A DNA stretch of 64,000 nucleotides, taken from positions 310,001 through 374,000 of the forward strand of contig DAIODP010000001.1 in assembly GCA_036746695.1 (NCBI GenBank). The letters run 5' to 3'. Shown piece by piece: positions 26,274 through 35,380 of the stretch (within the stretch, counting starts at the first letter, position 1; every line of letters begins with the position of its first letter). The notes beneath the pieces were generated by a model that saw nothing but the letters and a program-made list of their open reading frames with translations, did not search any database and was not told the DNA's origin. The translations under genes and the position numbers were made by a program. The DNA is from UBA3006 sp036746695. GTDB taxonomy: Bacteria > Actinomycetota > Acidimicrobiia > Acidimicrobiales > Ilumatobacteraceae.

Positions 26274-26882
26274 TTACAGGCCAGATGCCGGAATGTTGAT
26301 GATTTGTCCCGGAGAGATCAAGACGTCCGAGTTCTGCCATCCGTTTACAGACAACAGGGCACCCAGAGAAACACAGAATTTTCGGCGAATGATGTACAGC
26401 GAGTCGCCGCGGGCAACTTGGTAGGTTCCAGCTGGGCGCGGATCGCAGCCTGGTGTGCTTGGGCCTGCAGAAATATTTGGCGAAACAGGAATAGTTGGGT
26501 TTGACACCATTGCTGTTGGCGGAATCTTCAACTGCGTGCCGGCATACGGAAACTGTGCTGACGAAACGAGACCATTCCAAGCCAACAATTCGGCAACGGT
26601 GATTCCAAATAGGTTCGCGACCAGAATCGGCGAGTCGCCCTGTCGAACGGTGTACGTCTGTTCGACGCCAACCGAGCCAGGCGGCAGCGTCGTCACAATG
26701 TTTGGCAACGTCGTCTCTACCGGTGGAATCGTTTGAAAATCGGTTGGGCCGACGGGAACAATCGTGGTTGCGCTTCCCGAGATTTCGGTACTGCAAGCCC
26801 CAACGAAAAAGATGGCGGCCAGCGCGAGAGAGCCGTGCACTACGGCTTTACGCGTGCGGAGCGGTGCTGGTGTCTTTTCCAT
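26274..26882 (-). CDS. LysM-domain lipoprotein
   Basis: A 202-residue exported protein. A basic N-terminus (LRTRKAVVHG) and hydrophobic core lead to a lipobox-like FVGAC with the likely lipidated cysteine at residue 30. Two LysM domains follow: one near residues 75-120 (YTVRQGDSPILVANLFGIT) and one near 152-200 (YQVARGDSLYIIRRKF), separated by a Pro/Ser/Thr-rich linker. LysM modules bind N-acetylglucosamine polymers, so it is probably held on the membrane and attached to peptidoglycan. No catalytic domain is present. It lies convergent to ddl and downstream of gltD. Confidence 0.83.
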   Translation of the reverse strand: MEKTPAPLRTRKAVVHGSLALAAIFFVGACSTEISGSATTIVPVGPTDFQTIPPVETTLPNIVTTLPPGSVGVEQTYTVRQGDSPILVANLFGITVAELLAWNGLVSSAQFPYAGTQLKIPPTAMVSNPTIPVSPNISAGPSTPGCDPRPAGTYQVARGDSLYIIRRKFCVSLGALLSVNGWQNSDVLISPGQIINIPASGL

Positions 26883-26927
26883 TAGCTACTTACACTAGGC
26901 GAAATGCCTTCGAATTTGGAGGTGGGC

Positions 26928-28379
26928 TTACGCCAGTGGTCGTGCAGATGAAACGATTGGCGATGGCAACATTGTTGAACCCATCAATCGCTCGTCGACC
27001 GCTGCGGCACATGCGCGACCTTCGGCAATTGCCCACACGATCAAACTTTGGCCCCGACCCATGTCGCCTGCAACATAAACACCAGGGACATTAGTTGCAT
27101 ACGAATCGGTTCTTGCGATATTGCCGCGATCATCGAGCGCTACACCCAACTGATCTAGCCATGAACCCTTTTCTGGGCCAACAAAGCCCAAAGCGAGCAA
27201 CACAAGATCGCACGGCAACTCACGTTCGGTTCCCTCAATGATTTCGAATTTTCCATTATTGAAAACAACTTCATTGAGAACGAGCGCTCGGACGTTGCCG
27301 TGATCGTCCGCAAGGAACCTATCTGTGTTCACACTGAACACCCGCTCGCCGCCCTCTTCATGTGCGGAAGATGTGCGGTACACCATGCTCCACTGCGGCC
27401 AGGGGTTTGTGCCTGCACGCATGTCTGGCGGACGAGGCATGATTTCCAATTGAGTAATTGATGCTGCGCCTTGACGAATAGCAGTTCCCAAACAGTCGGC
27501 TCCGGTATCCCCGCCGCCGATGATCACGACATGTTTGCCACGTGCGCTGATCGATGTTTCCTCAAAGTCCCCCTGTTGAACACGGTTTGCCGGTGGCAGA
27601 TACTCCATGGCTTGATAGATGCCACCGAATTCTCGACCTGGTACCGGCAAGTCGCGCCATGATGTGGCACCGCAAGCCAAAACCACTGCGTCGTGCGATG
27701 CCATCAATACATCGATATCGACATTGTCGCCAACTGCAGCGTTCGTGCGGAATTCGGTGCCCTCTTGTTTCATCTGCTCGACCCGTCGATCAATGTGGCG
27801 CTTTTCCATCTTGAATTCGGGAATTCCGTAACGCAACAATCCACCAATACGGTCCGCTCGTTCCAACACCACAACTTCATGCCCAGCACGTGTGAGTTGT
27901 TGTGCAGCCGCAAGACCCGCTGGCCCAGAACCGATAACAGCAACTCTTTTTCCAGTTTTGGTATGCGCGATGTGTGGCGTAACCCACCCCTCGTTCCATG
28001 CACGATCAATGATCTCTACTTCAACCTGTTTGATCGAAACTGGGTCCTGATTGATTCCAAGCACACATGCGGACTCGCAAGGGGCGGGACACAGTCGGCC
28101 CGTAAATTCGGGAAAGTTATTTGTTGCGTGCAGCCGCTCGAGCGCGTCGTACCAATGATCGCGATAGACCAAGTCGTTCCAGTCAGGAATCAAATTGCCA
28201 AGCGGGCAACCGTTATTGCAAAACGGAATGCCACAATCCATGCAGCGCCCAGCCTGATGAACAAGTTCAGATTGAGGAAATGGTTCGTACACCTCTTTCC
28301 AGTCGGCAACTCGAACAGGTATCGGTCTGCGCTTTGGAGATGTTCTTCCCCACTGAATAAAACCGGTTGGCTCACCCAT
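26928..28379 (-). CDS. gltD: Glutamate synthase (NADPH) small subunit
   Basis: A 483-residue FAD/NADPH subunit that passes electrons to GltB. The N-terminal cysteine clusters for 4Fe-4S binding are CMDCGIPFCNNGCP and CPAPCESACVLG. The FAD site is VIGSGPAGLAAAQQL; the NADPH site is VIIGGGDTGADCLGTA. The C-terminus has TNVPGVYVAGDMGRGQSLIVWAI. It overlaps the end of gltB by eight bases, so the two subunits are made together. Length and motifs are normal. Confidence 0.96.
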   Translation of the reverse strand: MGEPTGFIQWGRTSPKRRPIPVRVADWKEVYEPFPQSELVHQAGRCMDCGIPFCNNGCPLGNLIPDWNDLVYRDHWYDALERLHATNNFPEFTGRLCPAPCESACVLGINQDPVSIKQVEVEIIDRAWNEGWVTPHIAHTKTGKRVAVIGSGPAGLAAAQQLTRAGHEVVVLERADRIGGLLRYGIPEFKMEKRHIDRRVEQMKQEGTEFRTNAAVGDNVDIDVLMASHDAVVLACGATSWRDLPVPGREFGGIYQAMEYLPPANRVQQGDFEETSISARGKHVVIIGGGDTGADCLGTAIRQGAASITQLEIMPRPPDMRAGTNPWPQWSMVYRTSSAHEEGGERVFSVNTDRFLADDHGNVRALVLNEVVFNNGKFEIIEGTERELPCDLVLLALGFVGPEKGSWLDQLGVALDDRGNIARTDSYATNVPGVYVAGDMGRGQSLIVWAIAEGRACAAAVDERLMGSTMLPSPIVSSARPLA

Positions 28380-31300
28380 TGACTGGCTCCATCACTCGAT
28401 GCAATGTTTCTTCTTCAGATAAACCTTGTGTTCGAGCACTCTCGAGAATGCCCATAACACGCGCGTAGTCGCGCGGCATCACAACACGGAAGCGATCAAC
28501 TGCATCTTTCCAGTCGTCAATCATTCTCTTTGCCAGTGGCGAACTGGTTGCCGCATGATGCTGGGTGATGGTGTCGAGCAACCACTGTCGGTCGGCCATA
28601 GAAGCATCCAATACGTCGACCAACTCGGTATTCACACGCTCGTGGAACGTACCGTTCTGATCGTAAACATACGCAACGCCGCCAGACATGCCGGCAGCAA
28701 AGTTGCGCCCTGTAGCGCCCAGCACCACCACTCTGCCACCAGTCATGTATTCACAGCCGTGGTCACCGACACCTTCCACAACAGCGGTGGCCCCAGAGTT
28801 TCGAACACAGAAACGCTCACCAACAAGACCATTGATAAAGATCTGGCCGGATGTCGCCCCGTAACCAATTACGTTTCCTGCGATTACGTTCTCTTCCGGT
28901 GAAAATGTTGCTCGCTCGCTTGGCCGCAACACTATTTTTCCACCCGAAAGACCCTTACCCAAATAGTCATTCGAGTCACCGAACAGCGTCAGTGAAATGC
29001 CGCGCGGTATGAATGCGCCAAAGCTCTGACCGGCAGAGCCATCAAATCGAATGGAAATGGTGTCGTCCGGCAAACCGCCACCGCCCCACTTCTTTGTCAC
29101 TGCACTTCCAAGCATTGTGCCGACCGTGCGATTGACGTTTCCGACCGGACGCGAAATAGATACAGCAACACCATCATTAATCGCAACGCTGCAAGCGTTA
29201 ATCAATTCGGTGTCGAGCGCGTCTTTCAGGCCGTGCTCCTGCTCCACCGACTGATGGCGCGTTTGTTTGTAGGGGTTTTGCGGAATGGCAAGTATTGGCG
29301 AGATGTCCAGGCCACGTGCCTTCCAGTGAGAGACAGCAGTTCTCGTGTCCAATGCCTCGACACAACCAATCGCCTCTTGCAGCGTGCGGAAACCAAGCAG
29401 TGCTAAGTACTCACGAACCTCTTCGGCAATGTATTCGAAAAAGTTGACTACAAATTCGGGCTTGCCATTAAATCGTTTTCGCAGTTCTGGGTTTTGCGTT
29501 GCAATACCAACAGGGCATGTGTCGAGGTGACACACCCGCATCATCACGCAACCGCTCACCACAAGTGGTGCGGTGGCGAAGCCGTACTCCTCCGCGCCCA
29601 ACAACGCAGCAACGATGACATCTCGGCCGGTCTTCAATTGTCCGTCTGCTTGCACAACGATTCGATCTCGCAACCCATTCAGTAACAACGTCTGCTGAGC
29701 CTCTGCAAGGCCGAGCTCCCAAGGGCCTCCGGCATGTTTTAGCGAAGTGAGCGGCGATGCGCCCGTGCCGCCATCGTGCCCAGAGATAAGAACCACGTCG
29801 GCTTTTGCCTTGCTCACGCCGGCAGCCACGGTTCCGATACCAACTTCCGCAACCAACTTCACATGCACACGTGCCACAGGGTTGGAATTCTTCAGGTCGT
29901 GAATGAGTTGCTTCAAGTCTTCAATGGAGTAGATGTCGTGGTGCGGCGGTGGGCTGATTAACCCAACGCCTGGTGTGCTGTACCGAGTTTTTGCAATCCA
30001 CGGGTACACCTTGTGTCCTGGCAACTGACCGCCTTCGCCAGGCTTCGCGCCCTGTGCCATCTTGATCTGCAAGTCATCGGCATTCACCAAGTACTCGCTC
30101 GTCACACCAAAACGGCCAGACGCGACTTGCTTGATCGCCGAGCGCTTCGAGTCGCCGCTTGCTGGCGCAATCAAGCGCTCCGAATCCTCACCGCCTTCAC
30201 CAGTGTTGCTCTTGCCGCCAATTCGGTTCATTGCAATAGCAAGCGTTTCGTGAACTTCTGCAGAAATGGAGCCATAACTCATAGCGCCCGTAGAAAATCG
30301 CTTAACGATGTTCTCCACCGGTTCCACCTCGGAAATGTCAATTGGTTTTCGATTTGCATCGAACTCGAACAATCCCCTCAAGGTAGAAAGGACACGCGAT
30401 TGGTCATCGACCGATTTGGTGTACTGCTTAAACACGTCGTACCTACCCGAACGTGTGGCGTGTTGCAACTTGTAAACAGTGTCGGGATTGAAGAGATGAT
30501 GCTCACCTTCGCGACGCCACTGATATTCACCACCGATTTCTAATTGCCGGTGAATGCGCTGGTCGGGTCGTGATGGATGCGCAATGGCATGTCGTGCCGC
30601 AACTTCTTGCGCAATCTCTCCGAGACCGATGCCACCCAAGCGTGAAACCGTGCCAGTAAAGAATTCGTCCACCAATTCCGAATTCAGACCAAGTGCCTCG
30701 AATATTTGTGCACCCGTGTATGAAGCAACGGTTGAGACACCCATCTTCGACATCACCTTCAGCACACCCTTGCCCGCAGACTTGATGTAGTTGGCGATCA
30801 TTTTCTGTGCATCAGCACCGCCAAGCCCGTGCAGACCTTTACCGTCATCTGCCGAAATCATGTCTTCAATTGATTCGAAGGCGAGATACGGGTTGATCGC
30901 CCCGGCTCCGTAACCAACCAATAACGCCATGTGGTGCACTTCTCGTGCGTCACCACTCTCGACAATCAGCCCAACTTGTGTTCGCTTTTTCTCGCGAATG
31001 AGATGGTGATGTATTGCACTCGTTAATAGAAGTGATGGAATCGGCGCGAACACCTCATCACTGTTGCGATCGGAAAGCACGATGATGCGCGCACCCAATT
31101 CGATTTCGGTGCTTGCCTGTTGACGCAGCGAGTCCAGCGCTGAACGCAAACCCGCCTCGCCTTCCGCAACTCGGTAGAGCCCCGACAGTACGACTGATTT
31201 CAAATGTGGGTAAATGCCGTCGTCATTGATGTGAATGATTTTGGCTAGGTGATCGTTATTGATCACTGGGAACGGAAGGACCAATTGCCGACAATGTTCG

Positions 31301-32940
31301 GGGCCAGCCTCGAGCAAGTTGCTCTCGGGTCCAACTGCGGTGCCGATAGATGTGACTACTTCTTCGCGAATTGCATCCAGTGGCGGATTGGTCACTTGAG
31401 CAAACAGCTGCTGGAAATAATCGAACAGTAAACGAGGTCGAGCCGACAACACTGCTATCGGTGTATCGGTGCCCATCGAGCCGATTGGTTCGGCCCCGCT
31501 CTTCGCCATCGGCGCGAGAATGATCTTGAGTTCCTCGTGGGTATAGCCGAACACCTGTTGCCTACGAAGCACACTGTCGCTGCTGAACACCACGTGTTCC
31601 CTCGCCGGCAGATCGCCAAGTTCGACCAACCCGTCTTCGAGCCACTGCTCGTATGGAAGCGCCGCGGCCAATTCTTGCTTGACCTCCTCGTCGGACACGA
31701 TTCGTTTTTGTGCTGTGTCAACAAGCAACATTTTTCCGGGCTGCAAACGCCCCTTACGCACGACATTGGCTTGATCGATGTCGACAACGCCAACCTCGCT
31801 AGCCATGATCAAGATGTCATCTTTCGTCACCCAGTATCGGCTTGGTCGCAAACCATTTCGATCGAGTACTGCGCCAATCAATGTGCCATCGGTAAACGCA
31901 ACACAAGCAGGACCATCCCATGGCTCCATCAGCGAAGCGTGGAAGCGATAGAACGCGCGCTTCTTCGCATCCATCTTCTTATGGTTTTCCCAAGCCTCTG
32001 GGATCATCATCAACATGGCGTGCGGCAATGATCGTCCGCCCAAATGCAACAACTCAAGCACTTCGTCGAAGGATGCAGAGTCCGAACCACCTGACGCACA
32101 AATCGGGAAGGCGCGCTCCAAGCCCGGAATGAGTGGACTGGAAAGAAGCGACTCGCGGGTACGCATCCAATTGCGATTGCCTTGCACAGTGTTGATCTCA
32201 CCGTTGTGCGCAATGAATCGATACGGGTGCGCAAGCGGCCATGACGGAAACGTGTTGGTAGAAAAACGGCTATGAACAAGTGCTAACGACGACTCGACAC
32301 GCTCATCGTTCAATTCTGGGAAAAATGAAGCCAGCTGAGGAGTGGTGAGCATGCCCTTGTAAATGAGAGTGCGCGAAGACAGCGAAGGAAAATACGTGCG
32401 TTCATCGGAAGAAAGCTCATGTTCGATGCGCTTTCGAGCAATGAATAGTTTTCGATCAAGTTCAATTTCGGTAAGACCAGACTTGCTGGCGATAAACACG
32501 TGGGCCAAGTACGGCATTACTGCCTTAGCGCTTGCACCAATGCTCGACGGATCAACGGGGACTTCTCGCCAACCAAGCACTTCCAACTGCTCTTCATTGG
32601 CAATCTGCGAAATTGAACGCAACGCATTCGCGCGATGCTGTTCATCGGTTGGGAGGAAAGCCAACCCAACCCCATACCCGCCCATTGCCGGCAAAGTGAA
32701 ACCAGCAACCTCCGAAAGGAAGCGGTGTGGAATTTGGATGAGCACACCGGCACCATCGCCCGTGTCTGCCTCGGCGCCCGTTGCCCCGCGATGTTCCATG
32801 CTGCACAACGCGCCAATACCCATTGACACGATGTTGTGCGAGCGACGACCTTGAATGTCAACGACAAACGAGACGCCGCATGCGTCGTGTTCAAATCGTG
32901 GGTCGTATAAACCGCTTGCAGGCGGCAAGAGATGTTGCAT
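28372..32940 (-). CDS. gltB: Glutamate synthase large subunit
   Basis: A 1522-residue enzyme that makes two glutamates from glutamine and 2-oxoglutarate. The N-terminal class-II amidotransferase has its nucleophilic Cys at about residue 22 in HDACGVSFV, exposed after removal of a short propeptide. The FMN domain contains GEGGEDSERL and the 3Fe-4S ligands C-X5-C-X4-C (near residue 1130). The C-terminal beta-helix domain has GATGRNFAAGMSGGVAYVYD. It is followed by gltD with an eight-base overlap. The leader just upstream can form a stem over the ribosome-binding site, described separately. Confidence 0.97.
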   Translation of the reverse strand: MQHLLPPASGLYDPRFEHDACGVSFVVDIQGRRSHNIVSMGIGALCSMEHRGATGAEADTGDGAGVLIQIPHRFLSEVAGFTLPAMGGYGVGLAFLPTDEQHRANALRSISQIANEEQLEVLGWREVPVDPSSIGASAKAVMPYLAHVFIASKSGLTEIELDRKLFIARKRIEHELSSDERTYFPSLSSRTLIYKGMLTTPQLASFFPELNDERVESSLALVHSRFSTNTFPSWPLAHPYRFIAHNGEINTVQGNRNWMRTRESLLSSPLIPGLERAFPICASGGSDSASFDEVLELLHLGGRSLPHAMLMMIPEAWENHKKMDAKKRAFYRFHASLMEPWDGPACVAFTDGTLIGAVLDRNGLRPSRYWVTKDDILIMASEVGVVDIDQANVVRKGRLQPGKMLLVDTAQKRIVSDEEVKQELAAALPYEQWLEDGLVELGDLPAREHVVFSSDSVLRRQQVFGYTHEELKIILAPMAKSGAEPIGSMGTDTPIAVLSARPRLLFDYFQQLFAQVTNPPLDAIREEVVTSIGTAVGPESNLLEAGPEHCRQLVLPFPVINNDHLAKIIHINDDGIYPHLKSVVLSGLYRVAEGEAGLRSALDSLRQQASTEIELGARIIVLSDRNSDEVFAPIPSLLLTSAIHHHLIREKKRTQVGLIVESGDAREVHHMALLVGYGAGAINPYLAFESIEDMISADDGKGLHGLGGADAQKMIANYIKSAGKGVLKVMSKMGVSTVASYTGAQIFEALGLNSELVDEFFTGTVSRLGGIGLGEIAQEVAARHAIAHPSRPDQRIHRQLEIGGEYQWRREGEHHLFNPDTVYKLQHATRSGRYDVFKQYTKSVDDQSRVLSTLRGLFEFDANRKPIDISEVEPVENIVKRFSTGAMSYGSISAEVHETLAIAMNRIGGKSNTGEGGEDSERLIAPASGDSKRSAIKQVASGRFGVTSEYLVNADDLQIKMAQGAKPGEGGQLPGHKVYPWIAKTRYSTPGVGLISPPPHHDIYSIEDLKQLIHDLKNSNPVARVHVKLVAEVGIGTVAAGVSKAKADVVLISGHDGGTGASPLTSLKHAGGPWELGLAEAQQTLLLNGLRDRIVVQADGQLKTGRDVIVAALLGAEEYGFATAPLVVSGCVMMRVCHLDTCPVGIATQNPELRKRFNGKPEFVVNFFEYIAEEVREYLALLGFRTLQEAIGCVEALDTRTAVSHWKARGLDISPILAIPQNPYKQTRHQSVEQEHGLKDALDTELINACSVAINDGVAVSISRPVGNVNRTVGTMLGSAVTKKWGGGGLPDDTISIRFDGSAGQSFGAFIPRGISLTLFGDSNDYLGKGLSGGKIVLRPSERATFSPEENVIAGNVIGYGATSGQIFINGLVGERFCVRNSGATAVVEGVGDHGCEYMTGGRVVVLGATGRNFAAGMSGGVAYVYDQNGTFHERVNTELVDVLDASMADRQWLLDTITQHHAATSSPLAKRMIDDWKDAVDRFRVVMPRDYARVMGILESARTQGLSEEETLHRVMEPVNG

Positions 32941-32990
32941 CGTCGTCCTTGTGAATGTTCAGGAAGCGGAAAAACCCGCCCGGGACGACG
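32941..32990 (-). promoter_or_regulatory. gltB leader with RBS-sequestering stem
   Basis: On the minus strand CGTCGTCC (32990-32983) is perfectly complementary to GGACGACG (32948-32941), which contains the Shine-Dalgarno AAGGA core and runs up to the gltB ATG. Between them lies a second small hairpin, GCGG-GTTTTT-CCGC. The structure would hide the ribosome-binding site until opened by a protein, ligand or coupled event. It matches no riboswitch class I know. Confidence 0.5.
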
Positions 32991-33019
32991 TTGGCCCGTG
33001 ACAAAACTCTAGCCAGTAG

Positions 33020-33874
33020 TTAGCCGAAAATGCTGCTCGAATTAAATTTTGGCGGTCGTTTCTCAAAGTGCGACATCACTGCTTCAACCTGGTTCGCCCC
33101 ACCGATTAACTTGCCAATCACTTCTCGCTCTGCAGCGAACTGCTGTGCTGCCCCATCGTTGGCCATCAGATTGATCAATTTCTTCGCCCCCCGAACCGCA
33201 TCAGGGCTGCGGCCCGCGATTTCCTGAGCAAGGTCCATCGCGTCTGCCTGCGGGGTCTTCGACAACCGAGTGACCATGCCAAGCTCGAAACCTTCAGCAC
33301 CCGAAAACACTCTTGCGCTGAACACCAGATCCTTGACGATGTCGGGACGCACCAATCGGCTCAGCATCAACGTGCCAGTCATGTCTGGAATAAGGCCCCA
33401 ATGCACTTCGCGCACGGACAGCTGCGTATCGGGATGCACAATACGAATGTCTGCGCCAAGCGCGATTTGCATTCCTCCGCCAAGCGCGTGCCCATGAACA
33501 GCAGCAATTACTGGAACCGGAACTTCCTGCCAGACCCAACACACTTGCTGCGCAAGGTGAGTGATGCGGCCATCAGACATTGCACCTGCATTAACCGACC
33601 CTCCCTGCCCTGACGAGCCTTGCGCCATTGCCTGAAAGGAACCGAAGTCGAGGCCAGCACAAAACGAGGCGCCGTCACCAGACAACACCACGGCACGAAG
33701 CTCTGAAAGTGTTTTCAAATACTCTCCGGCCGCTGCAAGCGACGTGAACATTGCGTTGTCAAGTGCATTCCGTTTGTCCGCGCGATTCATTCGCACATCG
33801 GCAATTCCGTCCTCAATCAGAATCGTCACTCGATCTTCGGTCACCCCTGGTACTGCACTGTTGCTTGCGCTCAT
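33020..33874 (-). CDS. Enoyl-CoA hydratase/isomerase family protein
   Basis: A 284-residue crotonase-fold protein. The oxyanion-hole segments are FCAGLDFGSF and HGHALGGGMQIALGADIRI, and the C-terminal stretch AQEIAGRSPDAVRGAKKLI is typical. The usual catalytic glutamate position reads REVHWGLIPDMTGT, with Asp at the second site, so the exact reaction (hydration, isomerisation or other) is uncertain. The ATG at 33874 is chosen because AGGGAGAA precedes it. It lies 79 bases upstream of gltB on the same strand, a functional pairing that is probably fortuitous. Confidence 0.87.
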   Translation of the reverse strand: MSASNSAVPGVTEDRVTILIEDGIADVRMNRADKRNALDNAMFTSLAAAGEYLKTLSELRAVVLSGDGASFCAGLDFGSFQAMAQGSSGQGGSVNAGAMSDGRITHLAQQVCWVWQEVPVPVIAAVHGHALGGGMQIALGADIRIVHPDTQLSVREVHWGLIPDMTGTLMLSRLVRPDIVKDLVFSARVFSGAEGFELGMVTRLSKTPQADAMDLAQEIAGRSPDAVRGAKKLINLMANDGAAQQFAAEREVIGKLIGGANQVEAVMSHFEKRPPKFNSSSIFG

Positions 33875-33928
33875 GAAATTCTCCCTGCTGTTCGTTGCCA
33901 CCTATCGTGGCATGGCACACTTGACGAT

Positions 33929-34573
33929 ATGCAACTGAACCTTTCTGCCGATGAAGTACTGAAGTCCACCCGCAGTGTGCGCAAGCGCCTCGACTTTGAC
34001 CGACCCGTCAGTCGCGCTGTCGTTGAAGAATGCCTGGACATTGCGCTGCAAGCGCCCACGGGCGGTAACCGTCAGGGTTGGCACTGGATTGTTGTTGAAG
34101 ACGCCGCAAAGAAAAAAGCATTGGCCGATATTTACCGAGCCAACTGGGCTATTTATTCAACCTTGCCAGGCGGCCGCCCTACGGGCGACTCGCGCGATGA
34201 ACAAATGCCACGAGTACGTGACTCGGCAACGTTTCTGTCCGAGAATTTTGAGCGTGCACCAATGCTGATGATCCCCTGCATCGAAGGGCGCATCGAAAAC
34301 GTTGACGTGGCTACCGGTGCCGGAGCATGGGGTTCGCTACTGCCCGCGGTTTGGAGTTTCATGTTGGCGTTACGCGGCAGAGGAATGGGCTCTGCGTGGA
34401 CGACCATTCACCTGATGATGGACGGTGAAAAGAAAGCGGCAGAACTTCTGGGTATTCCGTACGAGAAAGTGACCCAAGGCGGCCTCTTCCCCATCGCATA
34501 CACCGTTGGCACCGAATTCAAACCGGCGCAACGCCTACCACTCGAAAAAGTCCTGCATTGGGACAAGTGGTAA
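33929..34573 (+). CDS. Nitroreductase-family flavoprotein
   Basis: A 214-residue FMN-dependent oxidoreductase. The N-terminal STRSVRKRLDFDRPVSR and ALQAPTGGNRQGWHWIVV form the phosphate-binding FMN site, and the C-terminal GRGMGSAWTTIHLMM plus GGLFPIAYTVG complete it. Family members reduce nitro compounds, quinones or related electrophiles using NAD(P)H. It is divergent from the enoyl-CoA hydratase gene (54 bases between the starts) and convergent with the GntR regulator gene (15-base gap). The physiological substrate cannot be inferred. Confidence 0.85.
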   Translation: MQLNLSADEVLKSTRSVRKRLDFDRPVSRAVVEECLDIALQAPTGGNRQGWHWIVVEDAAKKKALADIYRANWAIYSTLPGGRPTGDSRDEQMPRVRDSATFLSENFERAPMLMIPCIEGRIENVDVATGAGAWGSLLPAVWSFMLALRGRGMGSAWTTIHLMMDGEKKAAELLGIPYEKVTQGGLFPIAYTVGTEFKPAQRLPLEKVLHWDKW

Positions 34574-34588
34574 TTCGTTAGCACTTAA

Positions 34589-35320
34589 CTATTCGACAAG
34601 CCGCAACCCGGTCGGCGCGATTGATGCGGGAACCGAAGGCAGATCGACTACGAAATTGGTGCGATGGCCGGGAAACACATGGTGCGAAACCAACACCGCT
34701 TTACCGCTGTCGTCTTTGGTGACGCGATCGCAGCGCAAAATAGGTGAACCAACCGGAACCTCTAATAGGTCCGCTTCGTTGGCCGTAGCTGCATCTGCGC
34801 TAATCGTTTGGGTTGCACTACCAAGCTGGATTTTAAGCAAGTTATAAAACGATGTGGTTTCCACGTCGTGACGAGACAAGTGCTTTCCGAGTTCGAACGG
34901 ACACCACACAGTGACCACTGCAAAGGGTTCGCTGCCGGCCATATTCACGCGCTTCACGCGCAACACTTGCTCACTACCCAACACCTTGAACACTCGTCTG
35001 GTTGCCTTTTCGAATGCGAAGTCGAGAATTATCCGTGCAGGCTCTAAGCCACTTGCCTGCATCTGCTCTTCAATCGTGCCCAACCTTCCGAGCGTTTGCG
35101 AAACAGGGTCGCTTGCTACGAACCAACCGAAACCTTGTCGCGCCGAAACCAAACCTTCGTCGCGAAGTACTTCAAGTGCTCGGCGAACAGTGACGCGGCT
35201 TACTCCAAACTCCCGGGAAAGATCGGACTCGCTCGGCAACAATCGTCCTGCTGTAAATTGACCAGCGCCCACACGATCGCGAAGTTCGGATGCGATGTCG
35301 TGATATCGGATGCTGCGCAC
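34589..35320 (-). CDS. GntR/HutC-family transcriptional regulator
   Basis: About 243 residues. The N-terminal winged helix-turn-helix is clear (LPSESDLSREFGVSRVTVRRAL, given here as LPSESDLSREFGV plus SRVTVRRAL), followed by a C-terminal UTRA ligand-binding domain from about residue 80 (QTLGRLGTIEEQM ... RCDRVTKDDSGKAVLVSHHVFPG). A GTG at 35320 is the preferred start; it would be nearly leaderless. It is divergent from aconitase across a 60-base region with overlapping palindromes, so it probably controls itself and acn. UTRA domains sense small ligands; which one is unknown. Confidence 0.88.
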   Translation of the reverse strand: MRSIRYHDIASELRDRVGAGQFTAGRLLPSESDLSREFGVSRVTVRRALEVLRDEGLVSARQGFGWFVASDPVSQTLGRLGTIEEQMQASGLEPARIILDFAFEKATRRVFKVLGSEQVLRVKRVNMAGSEPFAVVTVWCPFELGKHLSRHDVETTSFYNLLKIQLGSATQTISADAATANEADLLEVPVGSPILRCDRVTKDDSGKAVLVSHHVFPGHRTNFVVDLPSVPASIAPTGLRLVE

Positions 35321-35358
35321 TTGTACTATACTTGTATACAACGCTTGCGAATGCAAGC
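35321..35358. promoter_or_regulatory. Palindromic operator region between GntR gene and acn
   Basis: Two overlapping AT-rich elements are visible: a perfect palindrome TTGTATACAA (35332-35341), and a related half-site TTGTAC just left of it (35321-35326). A -10-like TATACT for rightward transcription lies at 35327-35332 and TATAGT for leftward at 35330-35325. A further inverted repeat GCTTGC-GAAT-GCAAGC spans 35343-35358. Placement suggests a binding site for the adjacent GntR protein that covers both promoters. Confidence 0.55.
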
Positions 35359-35380
35359 CCAGGCACGTCTAGGAGTAACC

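Noticed and set aside
35096..35380. An extended N-terminus for aconitase starting at 35096
   Set aside because: The extension lies antisense to the GntR regulator gene and shows no aconitase homology. The ATG at 35381 has a good Shine-Dalgarno.
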